Positions 8,304 through 17,024 of a stretch of DNA of 64,000 bases are shown here, one piece after another. This DNA is from Halorarum halophilum (GTDB lineage: Archaea > Halobacteriota > Halobacteria > Halobacteriales > Haloferacaceae). Made by a program: the position numbers and the translations under genes. The stretch lies in assembly GCF_013401515.1 (NCBI RefSeq), contig NZ_CP058529.1, positions 3,224,001-3,288,000 on the forward strand, written 5' to 3'. Each line of letters starts with the position of its first letter. The first letter of the stretch is position 1. Under the pieces are notes generated by a model. It was not told where the DNA came from, searched no databases, and saw only the letters and a program-made list of their open reading frames with translations.

Positions 8304-9434
8304 ATGGGACGACTTGAACTCAACAAACTGACGAAGGTGTTTGACAGTGGTGACGAGCGGATTGTCGCCGTCGACTCGCTCGACATAACGGTGGACGATG
8401 GCGATTTTTTGGTGCTCGTTGGGCCATCCGGATGCGGGAAGTCAACGACGCTGCGATGCATCGCGGGCCTGGAGATCGCAAGTAGCGGTCAGGTCCTGCT
8501 TGACGGGAACGACATCACGGACAAGAAGCCCCCGCAGCGCGAGATGGCGATGGTCTTCCAGAACTATGCGCTGTACCCCCATATGACCGTCCGGAAGAAC
8601 ATCGGCTACGGGCTGAAGATTACAACCGACCTCCCGAAGGACGAGATCAACCAGCGGGTCGAAGAGACTGCCAGAATGCTTGAGATTGAGGAGCTCCTCG
8701 ACAAGAAGCCGAAGGCGCTCTCCGGTGGCCAGCAGCAACGTGTTGCACTGGGTCGCGCGATTATCCGCGAGCCCAAGGTCTTCCTCATGGACGAGCCGCT
8801 GTCGAACCTGGACGCTAAACTGCGCACCCAGATGCGTACCGAGATCCAGCAACTCCAGCAGGATATGGGCATCACGACGATCTACGTGACTCACGACCAG
8901 ACGGAAGCGATGACGATGGGCGACCACATCGCCGTCCTCAACGGTGGTGAGCTCCAGCAACTCGGCACGCCACTCGAGTGTTACCACCAGCCAACCAACC
9001 AGTTTGTTGCTGGTTTTATTGGCTCTCCGTCGATGAACTTCCTAACTGTTACCCGGCGCGGCAACATCCTCGAACACGAACAGTTCAGCTACCACCTCGG
9101 CCAGGAAACTGTCGACTTCGTCGCCGACGCTAGCACCGAGCTGACCCTCGGCATCCGCCCAGAACATATCGACATCGTCGATGCAGACACACCGAACGCG
9201 ATCCCTGTCGACGTCAATGTCGTCGAACCGATGGGGGAACTCAGCTACGTCTACATCACCATCGGAGACCAGACGTACACGATGAGCGTCGAAGGCGAAC
9301 GTCTCGTTAAGGCCGGTGACCACCTCCACGTCGTCTTTCCCGAACGAAAGATCCACCTGTTCGACGCCGCGTCCGGCGCGGCGCTCAAAAACAGCGAGCC
9401 AACTGATGCCGTAGAAATGTCACAGGAGATTTGA
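8304..9434 (+). CDS. Sugar ABC transporter ATPase (UgpC/MsmK/MalK type)
   Basis: A 376-aa ATPase. Walker A is GPSGCGKST (about 40-48), the signature is LSGGQQQRVALGRA, and Walker B with D-loop is FLMDEPLSNLDA; VTHDQTEAM follows. A C-terminal extension of about 140 residues carries the TOBE/OB-fold regulatory domain typical of CUT1 ATPases (LGIRPEHIDIVD). I chose the ATG at 8304 over an in-frame TTG eight codons upstream. It is divergent from the dehydratase and supplies energy to the two permeases about 2 kb to the left. Confidence 0.94.
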   Translation: MGRLELNKLTKVFDSGDERIVAVDSLDITVDDGDFLVLVGPSGCGKSTTLRCIAGLEIASSGQVLLDGNDITDKKPPQREMAMVFQNYALYPHMTVRKNIGYGLKITTDLPKDEINQRVEETARMLEIEELLDKKPKALSGGQQQRVALGRAIIREPKVFLMDEPLSNLDAKLRTQMRTEIQQLQQDMGITTIYVTHDQTEAMTMGDHIAVLNGGELQQLGTPLECYHQPTNQFVAGFIGSPSMNFLTVTRRGNILEHEQFSYHLGQETVDFVADASTELTLGIRPEHIDIVDADTPNAIPVDVNVVEPMGELSYVYITIGDQTYTMSVEGERLVKAGDHLHVVFPERKIHLFDAASGAALKNSEPTDAVEMSQEI

Positions 9435-9561
9435 CGTAACGATCACTTCGCTCAACCCAGCGACCAGGTCAGGCAGCCAGCTACATAATGCCCGAGGGGC
9501 GGTCGACGACTCGCTCTCTTTGTAACGATGGTGGTTCGCTCTTTTGAGTTCGACCGTTCGG

Positions 9562-9573
9562 CCATTGCAAACA
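9562..9573 (+). promoter_or_regulatory. Upstream arm of a 12-bp inverted repeat flanking the IclR gene
   Basis: CCATTGCAAACA lies 31 nt before the ATG of the IclR gene, near where its promoter should be. Its exact reverse complement, TGTTTGCAATGG, lies just after the stop codon at 10389-10400. Candidate operator for the regulator. Confidence 0.5.
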
Positions 9574-9603
9574 CATTTGTAGAACCGGCCCAATGCCAAC
9601 GAT

Positions 9604-10383
9604 ATGCCAGCGGACAACCCCGCAGGGGATGTCGGACGACGCGTAAAGGCGGTCCAGACGACCTGCCGAATTCTCGACGAACTCCGAAATCTGGATGGTG
9701 CCGGGGTGTCGGAACTTGCGGATCAGCTAGACCTGGCGAAAGCGACCGTCCACAGCCACCTCGCGACGCTTTGCGACAACGAGTTCGTCGTCAAGCGCGG
9801 CGACCGGTACGAGATCAGTCTCAGATTCGTCGATTTCGGAGAGTACGCAAAAAACGACGTCGACATCTACGACCTCACGTGCACCGAAGTCGACCGACTC
9901 GCCGAGGAGACCGGAGAAATCGCCCAGTTCATGGTCGAAGAGCACGGCAAAGGGGTCTATCTCCACAAGGCGCAAGGCGAGAAGGCCATACAAACGGCCT
10001 CATATACAGGCAATCGGAAAAACCTCCACTGTACGGCGCTTGGCAAGGCTATCCTCTCACAGCTCCCGGAGGATCGCGTTGAGGAGATTCTGGAGACGCA
10101 CGGATTACCCCAGCAGACAGCACAGACAATCACTGATTCCGATGAACTCTTCGATGAACTCGAGCAAATCCGTGACCAGAACGTTGCCTTCGACGACGAA
10201 GAAGTGCTTCATGGCCTCCGCTGTGTCGCTGCACCGATCGAACATCCGACCGGCAAACTACAGGGCGCCATAAGCGTCTCCGGCCCAACGAGTCGTTTCA
10301 AAGGAGAGCGCTTCACGGAAGAGATCCCTGAGATTATCCGCGGCGCAGTCAACGTCATCGAAATCAACGCGACTCACCTCTGA
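9604..10383 (+). CDS. IclR-family transcriptional regulator (sugar-acid cluster)
   Basis: A 259-aa protein with an N-terminal winged helix-turn-helix (about 15-75: VSELADQLDLAKATVHSHLA) and a C-terminal IclR effector domain (LHCTALGKAILSQLPED; VAAPIEHPTGKLQGAISVSG). Family members bind metabolites of the pathway they control; haloarchaeal relatives activate pentose catabolism. Located at the end of the transporter and dehydratase cluster, it probably controls that cluster. Exact 12-bp inverted repeats flank the gene. Confidence 0.93.
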   Translation: MPADNPAGDVGRRVKAVQTTCRILDELRNLDGAGVSELADQLDLAKATVHSHLATLCDNEFVVKRGDRYEISLRFVDFGEYAKNDVDIYDLTCTEVDRLAEETGEIAQFMVEEHGKGVYLHKAQGEKAIQTASYTGNRKNLHCTALGKAILSQLPEDRVEEILETHGLPQQTAQTITDSDELFDELEQIRDQNVAFDDEEVLHGLRCVAAPIEHPTGKLQGAISVSGPTSRFKGERFTEEIPEIIRGAVNVIEINATHL

Positions 10384-10388
10384 CGCTC

Positions 10389-10407
10389 TGTTTGCAATGG
10401 GCAAACA
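10389..10407. promoter_or_regulatory. Inverted repeat after the IclR gene
   Basis: TGTTTGC, five bases (AATGG), then GCAAACA: a perfect 7-bp-arm palindrome starting 6 nt after the stop codon. Its left 12 bases are the reverse complement of 9562-9573. It could be an operator or a transcription stop. Confidence 0.5.
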
Positions 10408-11002
10408 CCAGCGCCGGTCCTAAACAGGAGAAATCGGCCGTTCTGACCCTTTAACGCGGTGCATACCGTCTCTCCTAAATCACTCATTCGTTCGCAGTAA
10501 GCGAATCAAGAACGCTCTAGGGAGTATATCGTCTCCACCTGTTTTGTCCCGGATGCTCGCAGTGCGATCGTCTTCACACTCGCCATATCGATTGATTCTG
10601 TACGAGACTGCCTGTTACATTGATTCTGTGTTCCGTCATTAGATTTGCTCACTGCGAACGCCGCTTGGAGAGAGTTGGTCAGAGCAGTTCGTCGGTACAC
10701 CATCGGTGACCATGCTGATGAACAACACCGAGAGGACCGTCTCGTGATATGGCTACATCGAATTCTGGTGAACTATCCTACATACTGGAGGCATACACCT
10801 TCCATAGGGATTACAGTCCTACTATTGTAATCGGGGTCAAAGCGACTCTTCGAAATGGTAATTGCGTCAGTTCCCCCCACTCACAAGCCTGTGTCTATTA
10901 TCGACCGGGGAGGGTGTGTCTCTCCAACCCTCGAATAACTAGAAGGAATACACAGAGAATAAAAACTCATCATCCTTCGCTCTAGGGACGCGGGATTCGC
11001 GA

Positions 11003-11224
11003 TCACCGAAAGCGTTCTAGCCTATGTCGAGCCCGCATGGCCAGGATAGGAAATCTGGCGGTTACGTGGTTCAGGTCCCAGTAGTTGAGCAGGGGAAACG
11101 AATCTCTGTAGACGGAACGTATCTCTTGGTAGCGTCGATTCCGCCGAGTAGGTCCGACGACCCGACTAGGATCGGTGTCAGGGAAATTTAGGTTGGTATC
11201 GCGGTATACGAAGTGATATTCGTA
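11003..11224 (-). pseudogene. Unrecognised coding remnant
   Basis: A 73-codon stop-free frame without a clear start encodes RRYQEIRSVYRDSFPLLNYW followed by a stretch ending in ARHRLERFR. The residue mix looks like a real protein C terminus, possibly from a transposase or another mobile gene, but I cannot assign a family. Confidence 0.25.
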
Positions 11225-11941
11225 TCACCAAATAGGCGTTCAACTTGTTCACGGACGTTGTAGTGTAAGAAAAACTTGTGACTCGGCTTTTTGACTATAG
11301 TTGTTGAGTGAGATTGGTTCACCATCTACGATAGCACTCAGAAGACAAATAGTCCGATCATGGCTGAGAACAATTCGAACCTCCCCATCCTCGCCGAGGT
11401 GGTGGCTTATCCCATCACTTATCAGACTGGCTATTGGTTTCTCCCATTCTCTAGATCGCCTTAAATTCTCCATTTCAGGTTATCTTCCGCAGCTTACATC
11501 GTATTCTCTCCATGAGATTTCACGACCTCTGTCAGTACAATATTGTCGACAATGTTCCGTTTCCAGTCGATAACGCCTCAAGGATTCTGCCTGACTTCAG
11601 TGATGTAAACTCCTATTTCAATTTCCGATTATGGAACTTGCATCTCGATTCGATTGGTATCGGAGATGATGTGTAAGATGATCAGTCGGAATACAATGAG
11701 TTCCGACATATCCTGTGTGGGTGAGGTTAGCCAACCGTTCGACGGTAAGCACCCACCCGACCTACTTGTCGCCGAGCGAATCGCATGTCTAGGTATAGAA
11801 TAAAAATCGAGTGACCGCTCACTAGAATACATGACTCCAGCTCCACAAGAACGCAATCTCCGTAGTCCGCGGACCGTTCTCTAACGGATAACCTCGCGCT
11901 GGCTGGGGAAGGGTTTTGTCTGCACCCGGAGAGGATGGAAT

Positions 11942-13411
11942 ATGCTCGGCAATCGCAGGGCACTCCTCGTTGTCCTCGTTCTCATCGTGATGCTGAGTGG
12001 GTGTGCAGCCAGTCCTGGCGGACCGGCTGTCCCCTCCGTCGACGAGTCCACCGATACAAGTCCCACGTCTTCGATCGCTCCAACCGACTCTCCTACGCAG
12101 AATCAGACGACAACTGCACAGACTCCAAATGGAACGCTCGAGGTCCACTTCATCAACGTCGGGCAGGGTGCCAGCACACTCATCGTCACGCCAACTGGGG
12201 AGACGATGCTGATCGATACGGGCGACTGGCGCGATGAAGGCGAACACGTCATCGACTATCTCGACGCCCAGGGGATCGATAGAATCGACCACCTCGTAAC
12301 GACGCACGCGGACGCCGACCACATAGGTGGCCACGCAGCGGTGATCGAGTACTACGAGACGGAGAAAGACGGAATCGGCGCAGTGTACGACCCCGGTCTC
12401 TCCGCCAGTTCGGCGACGTACGAGCGCTACCTCGACGCCATCGAAGAACACGACGTCCAGCTGTACGAGACGCGTGCAGGTGACACGCTTCCGCTCGACG
12501 GTGCAGAAGTATCCGTCCTCGGGCCGCCAGAGCCGTATCTCGCCAACGAGGATCGCAATGAGAACAGTATCGTCCTCCTCGTACGCCACGGCGAGACGGG
12601 CTTCCTCTTCCAAGGCGATGCCGAAGCCGAACAGGAGGAGTACCTCGTCGACAGATACGGCGACCAGCTCAACGTAACCGTCCTGCAGGCAGGTCATCAC
12701 GGGAGCCGGTCGAGCACTGACGAGGAGCTCCTCGATGTAACAGAGCCACAGGTAGCAGTCATCTCCAGCGCGTACGACTCTCAGTATGACCACCCGCACA
12801 CCGAGACACTCCAGCGGCTCGCTGACCGCTCGATCCCGACCTACTGGACGGCAACCCATGGTACGACTGCATTCCGATCGAATGGCTCGGCCGTCGAGGT
12901 CTGGACCCAGCAGTCTGCGCCAACGACTGCGACAGCAATCCGCGACGGATCGCCGGTCGAGCCAGGGAGTGATGTCTCACTCGAACTGCGGATGACGCTC
13001 GGAGCAGCGATCGCCGACGGTGGTACGGACACACCTGAATCGTCGAGCACCGAGACCGAAACTGCGGACGATGAGGGGCCTGCGCTCTCGCTGGTCGAGA
13101 TCCACGCGGATGCGGAGGGTACCGAGAACGAGAACCTGAACGACGAGTACCTCGTCTTCGAGAATACTGGTGAGGACGCGCTCGACCTGTCTGGGTGGCA
13201 GGTCGCGGACAGTGCGGACCACACGTACACCGTCCCTGATGGGTTCACACTGGCGCCTGGTGAGCGTGTAACACTTCATACGGGGAGCGGGACGGACATA
13301 GCAACAGACCTCTACTGGGGTTCTGGAAGCGCGATCTGGAACAACGGTGGCGACACGGTCACCGTCACGGATTCCAGCGATGCGGTCGTACTACAGGAGG
13401 AGTACTCATGA
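11942..13411 (+). CDS. Secreted ComEC-like metallo-beta-lactamase lipoprotein with C-terminal lamin-tail-like domain
   Basis: A 489-aa protein with a signal peptide and lipobox LSGC (Cys21), then a Ser/Thr-rich linker. A metallo-beta-lactamase domain of the ComEC/Rec2 C-terminal type follows: VHFINVGQGAS (68-78), LIDTGD, HADADH (122-127), FQGDAEAEQE and LQAGHHGS. After a second acidic linker the last ~110 residues (EDALDLSGWQVADSADHTY) resemble a lamin-tail (LTD) domain. ComEC beta-lactamase domains are thought to degrade one DNA strand during uptake, and LTD domains often accompany secreted nucleases, so an extracellular nuclease or phosphodiesterase role is plausible. The stop overlaps the start of the next gene by 4 nt. 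Confidence 0.88.
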   Translation: MLGNRRALLVVLVLIVMLSGCAASPGGPAVPSVDESTDTSPTSSIAPTDSPTQNQTTTAQTPNGTLEVHFINVGQGASTLIVTPTGETMLIDTGDWRDEGEHVIDYLDAQGIDRIDHLVTTHADADHIGGHAAVIEYYETEKDGIGAVYDPGLSASSATYERYLDAIEEHDVQLYETRAGDTLPLDGAEVSVLGPPEPYLANEDRNENSIVLLVRHGETGFLFQGDAEAEQEEYLVDRYGDQLNVTVLQAGHHGSRSSTDEELLDVTEPQVAVISSAYDSQYDHPHTETLQRLADRSIPTYWTATHGTTAFRSNGSAVEVWTQQSAPTTATAIRDGSPVEPGSDVSLELRMTLGAAIADGGTDTPESSSTETETADDEGPALSLVEIHADAEGTENENLNDEYLVFENTGEDALDLSGWQVADSADHTYTVPDGFTLAPGERVTLHTGSGTDIATDLYWGSGSAIWNNGGDTVTVTDSSDAVVLQEEYS

Positions 13412-13716
13412 GCGAGACAGAGGAGACTGCGGTGTTAGACCGCTTCGAAGAAACCGAAGACGGGGAGGAGGTCGCCGTCCTCCTAATCGAGTCAGACGGA
13501 GAGGTAGTCGACGAGGCGGTCGTGGCACGTTCGAGGCTTCCCGAGGATGGCCGCCAGCAGGACGCGGTGTTCACCGTTCGCTTCGTGGACGGTGACCCCG
13601 TTGAGTTCAGCTATGAGTCCGAGGAGACCGAGAATCGCCAGGAGTCCGCGTCAGATCGGTTCGATCGGCTCTCGAAACGACTCTCAGATGAAGACGAATC
13701 AGAATCGCCTGAGTGA
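13408..13716 (+). CDS. DUF3006-like small acidic protein
   Basis: A 102-aa protein starting with VLDRFEETEDGEEVAVLLIE, the DUF3006 pattern (a short beta domain often found next to ComEC-like metallo-beta-lactamases), with a SRLPEDGRQQDAVF segment. The C-terminal third is a charged, probably disordered tail. The ATG overlaps the stop of the lipoprotein gene (ATGA), so translation is coupled. No signal peptide, so it should stay in the cytoplasm. Function unknown. Confidence 0.75.
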   Translation: MSETEETAVLDRFEETEDGEEVAVLLIESDGEVVDEAVVARSRLPEDGRQQDAVFTVRFVDGDPVEFSYESEETENRQESASDRFDRLSKRLSDEDESESPE

Positions 13717-14464
13717 TCGTGCGCCTTGTTGCCTAGGTTGTTTGACGGTCCACTCACAGGTATCAACCTGATACTAGTTCGAGATAGTTCTCTCCGTCGT
13801 TCAACTGCTGGAATGGCTTAACGCTGCGCGATTAATCTTCCACAACTATTCGGGATTTACTACCACTATTGAAGGTAGTATGAGATACAGATATGTTGGG
13901 TGCAGTCGGTGTCAATCCACCGTTTACCACTAGAGTACTGGAGGACGGCCCCAGTCAGTAATGACGTAGATCTGAACCGCACCACGCCTATTGAAATCGT
14001 GATACAGCCCGATAATCACGATCCAAACTGAATGCAGCGTGTGATGCCACCGCGAGATCGGAAGGAAGCGGAACGGCGTTGAACAGAAATCCATCTAGTT
14101 CTATCATCTCTCACTTTAGCATTGGTAGATAATATTACCAATCCATACTTGTATCAGATATCTCTCCGAAGCTCGGCTACAACGCAACGATACCTATCCG
14201 GATTGTCTCGGACTCAATCGATGGCGTCGACAATGTCTGGAAGTCTACCCTGTTAGAGGATAAGGGGTGGCGAATTGTCGGGAGATGCTGCACCACCGAA
14301 GGGTGACCCCGCAATCCAATGTGCTCTCTGCTGTATCGACGACAATTACGTGGGGAACGAACGGACATCGCGTTACGACGATGAAGTCGAACATCAGAGA
14401 GCCCAACGCCGATCGCGAACCCCTCCCACGTTGAGCGCATCTCTACGCCGACTCGGATTATCGA
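13717..14464. other. Intergenic region without a supported gene
   Basis: Short frames exist but none has a convincing promoter or protein-like composition. Two small inverted repeats are visible: GTATCA-ACC-TGATAC at 13760-13774, which may end transcription of the preceding pair, and ATTGGTA/TACCAAT arms at 14121-14127 and 14136-14142 with an 8-nt loop. Confidence 0.55.
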
Positions 14465-15910
14465 TTATCCGTTCCGCTCACTTAGCCACGTGTTCAGCGG
14501 CGCAAACTGGCTCGTATCGTATAGGGGGGCAACGCCGAATGGCGCATCGACAGTCGTGTTCAGGTCGACCGTGCCACCGTCGATATCGAGTGTCGCAAAG
14601 CCATCGGAATGGTGGCGATACAGATCGCCGTGAACGGCCAAGACTGTCTCCTGTATCTTCTTTGGAAATGAGTGCAGTCCTCTGAAGTAGTGGTGACCGT
14701 TTCGCTCGACGTGGTCAGCACCGATCGTCGCCGTCACGGCGAAGTCTTGTAGTAACTCGACCGGACCGACCGTCGTCAAGTCCTCGGCGCAGATTACGTA
14801 CTGACGTTCCGCATCAGTCTGATTTCGGTGGGCGATCAAGCACGCGTTGATGATGCCCTTGAAGACTCCCTTGCAGTTTTTGTGGCTCGTCCCGGCGTAG
14901 CCGTACTCGAGCGCGGTACCCGTGCTGTCGATTCGGCCATCCGACTCGTCGATGATGATCGGCGGTGCATCGTCCCACCCGAGGAACAACTCCCGAGTTT
15001 CGGGGGTGAACGCCTCGTCTCGTGGGAGTGGTTGTTCGACATATTCGAGACGATCGAAGATGGCCCGAAGCGCTGGTTCCGACATGTGGTCACTCCATTG
15101 ATGTTTGAAGTCTTCCGCGGAGTCGTACCCCTCGTTTGCGTCGACGGTGCAGAGGTAGTCGTCGACGTCCAGGTTTGCGAGCACCTCACCTATCCGAGCG
15201 AGCCGATCCCTATCGGTTTCAGGGTCCGCGGAGAGCTTGATCTTGAAATGGTTCACCCCATCTTCGCGCACGTACTCAGCGAGCGTCAGCGGTAGTCCAT
15301 CGTCGGGTCGACTATCTACGAGTTCCGGGTTCGTGAGCGGATCGTCGAGGCCCACGGTGTGCCTGACCGCAGTAGCACGTCGCGGTCTTTCCGGTAACAA
15401 CTCCTTGGGTTTGAACGGGGCCAACTCGTCGTACACCGAGCCCAGGTCGATCCCAAGCAGGTTCTCCCGGACTGCGCTCGCGAAAGTCGTGTTCGTTTCG
15501 CGGCAGACAGCGTCGATCACTGCCTGTTCAACGAGACTCACGCCGTACGACCAGAGTAAGGGCGGAAACGAGGTGTCGGATGCCCACTCGCGTTGGGCTT
15601 CGTAGAGCGAGCGCCAGAACGCAAACGCGGTCGGTTCCGGGTCGAGGTTCCGAGCGATGTCCGCCGCCGATTGGAACACAGCGACCATGTTTTGGATCCC
15701 TTCGTCAAGGCTCATCTCGGGATCCTTGTAGAACCAGCCTGGAATCAACCCACCCGTCGCTATGCCTTCCTGGGTCGCCCCGTCGACGTCAGTCTCCACC
15801 CGGAGGAACAACTTCGGGATTTCGGTCACTTCGACATTCCCGAAGTGAAACGGCATCCTGGTCTCAAGGTCGATTACGTGAAACGTCGTGGTCGAAACCG
15901 AGATCGTCAT
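14465..15910 (-). CDS. Divergent enolase-superfamily protein
   Basis: A 481-aa protein, longer than the usual 370-430 aa of this superfamily. Barrel motifs are visible: FKIKL (KxK-type base), VDANEGY (metal Asp), YVEQPLPRDEAF (metal Glu), IIIDESDGR (third ligand) and a late lysine segment SHKNCKGVFKG. These place it in the mandelate racemase/muconate-lactonising-enzyme side of the enolase superfamily, whose members abstract the proton alpha to a carboxylate. The ATG at 15910 was chosen because an AT-rich box lies about 29 nt upstream. It is followed in position by an FAH-family enzyme on the same strand. Substrate unknown. Confidence 0.8.
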   Translation of the reverse strand: MTISVSTTTFHVIDLETRMPFHFGNVEVTEIPKLFLRVETDVDGATQEGIATGGLIPGWFYKDPEMSLDEGIQNMVAVFQSAADIARNLDPEPTAFAFWRSLYEAQREWASDTSFPPLLWSYGVSLVEQAVIDAVCRETNTTFASAVRENLLGIDLGSVYDELAPFKPKELLPERPRRATAVRHTVGLDDPLTNPELVDSRPDDGLPLTLAEYVREDGVNHFKIKLSADPETDRDRLARIGEVLANLDVDDYLCTVDANEGYDSAEDFKHQWSDHMSEPALRAIFDRLEYVEQPLPRDEAFTPETRELFLGWDDAPPIIIDESDGRIDSTGTALEYGYAGTSHKNCKGVFKGIINACLIAHRNQTDAERQYVICAEDLTTVGPVELLQDFAVTATIGADHVERNGHHYFRGLHSFPKKIQETVLAVHGDLYRHHSDGFATLDIDGGTVDLNTTVDAPFGVAPLYDTSQFAPLNTWLSERNG

Positions 15911-16032
15911 AGGCGGCCCAACAATCGCGACGACCATATTCCTTCCTCCGCCGACAGGTCACACTGAGGATACTGCTGCTTGCGAGCCACCCCTACCGGG
16001 GGATTCTGAGCCTCACCATGGCCCGCGTCAGT

Positions 16033-16875
16033 TTACTCCCCGACGACAGGGTTCGTGAGCGTCCCGATCCCTTCGATTTCGGCCTCGCAGGTTTGACCCG
16101 GTTCAAGCAGGTCGACGGGCTCGCGGAAGATTCCGACACCACCTGGTGTTCCGGTCGAAATCACATCTCCAGGCTGGAGCGTCATGTTCGCGCTAATGTA
16201 CGACACCAGTTCTGGGACGTCGAAAATGAACTGTCTCGTGTTGGATGACTGTTTCGTCTCCCCGTCGACGTGTAACGCGACATCGACGGCGTTTGGGTCG
16301 AAGTCGTCTCCTGCCACGAGCGTGGGGCCCATCGGGGAGAAGGTGTCGTAGCTCTTCCCCCTGAAGAACTGGCCGTCGGAGAACTGCGCGTCCCGGCCGC
16401 TCACATCGTTGAGAATCGTGTACCCGGCGACGTATTCTGAAACTTCGTTCTCGTCGAGGTTCTTTGCGGTGCGGCCGATGACGACTGCAAGTTCGACTTC
16501 GTAGTCCACCTGTTCACCGTCTGGATGGACGATCGGGCTGTTCGGATTTGTGACTGTCGTCGGTGCCTTGGCGAATAGAAGAGGTTCGTCAGGGATTTCT
16601 TCGTCCTGTTCTTCTGCATGGTCCCGGTAATTGAGCCCGGCGCAGACGATTTTCGGCGGGCGGGGAACCGGCGCCAGCAGGCGTACCTCATCGGGGTCGA
16701 CCTGTGAGACGGCTTCGTCTTGAACGAGGTCGAGTACCTGATCGAGATACCGTTGATTGGTGAGGTCCTGATAGGACGGTTCACCCGCTGGGAGATCGGC
16801 GAGGGCGTGGATGCCTGCCTCGGTTTTGATGCCCCATGTGGGTCCAGCACCACCGTTGTATCGAACGAATTGCAT
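16033..16875 (-). CDS. Fumarylacetoacetate hydrolase (FAH)-family enzyme
   Basis: A 280-aa protein with an N-terminal domain beginning MQFVRYNGG and the catalytic FAH fold. The segments KIVCAGLNYRDHAEE, DYEVELAVVIG (metal-binding acidic residues), GYTILNDVSGRDAQ and DVISTGTPGGVG are diagnostic. FAH enzymes hydrolyse C-C bonds in 2,4-diketo acids or dehydrate 2-keto-3-deoxy acids; in haloarchaeal pentose oxidation a member is the 2-keto-3-deoxypentonate dehydratase. A TATA box 30 nt before the ATG at 16875 supports the leaderless start. Probably works after the neighbouring enolase-superfamily enzyme. Confidence 0.88.
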   Translation of the reverse strand: MQFVRYNGGAGPTWGIKTEAGIHALADLPAGEPSYQDLTNQRYLDQVLDLVQDEAVSQVDPDEVRLLAPVPRPPKIVCAGLNYRDHAEEQDEEIPDEPLLFAKAPTTVTNPNSPIVHPDGEQVDYEVELAVVIGRTAKNLDENEVSEYVAGYTILNDVSGRDAQFSDGQFFRGKSYDTFSPMGPTLVAGDDFDPNAVDVALHVDGETKQSSNTRQFIFDVPELVSYISANMTLQPGDVISTGTPGGVGIFREPVDLLEPGQTCEAEIEGIGTLTNPVVGE

Positions 16876-16901
16876 CGGGTGTGAGAGATGGGGCCGCCAC
16901 C

Positions 16902-16908
16902 TTAAATA
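16902..16908 (-). promoter_or_regulatory. TATA box of the FAH-family gene
   Basis: On the minus strand it reads TATTTAA, centred 30 nt before the ATG at 16875. Confidence 0.6.
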
Positions 16909-16990
16909 TTGAGATGGATGCGTTACCACCGATGATCAGCTCTGACGCGTGCTCTCAGCGATTGCTGTCGTGCGGAGACTGCAGTAGGGG

Positions 16991-17000
16991 CATATTTTTC
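16991..17000 (+). promoter_or_regulatory. TATA box of the LarA-like gene
   Basis: CATATTTTTC is centred about 29 nt before the ATG at 17025. It excludes the several in-frame upstream starts, which would lie before the transcript. Confidence 0.6.
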
Positions 17001-17024
17001 ACTGAATCAACCCAGCGATACGGT

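Larger units (their letters stand above)
10384..11941. other. Gene-poor, partly decayed stretch of about 1.5 kb
   Basis: No convincing intact gene was found. The base composition is more AT-rich than the neighbouring genes. Minus-strand protein-like fragments exist around 11003-11224 and 11200-11473 (including the piece NVREQVERLFGDTNITSY), separated by frame breaks and stops. They look like remnants of one or more lost genes. No insertion-sequence ends were recognised. Confidence 0.5.

Noticed and set aside
11060-11100. GGTTCAGGTCC resembling a tRNA T-arm
   Set aside because: No acceptor stem, anticodon arm or CCA-side pairing could be found around it.
14177-14440. 87-codon minus-strand frame downstream of the enolase-superfamily gene
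   Set aside because: No promoter-like box, no domain pattern and no conservation signal could be seen.
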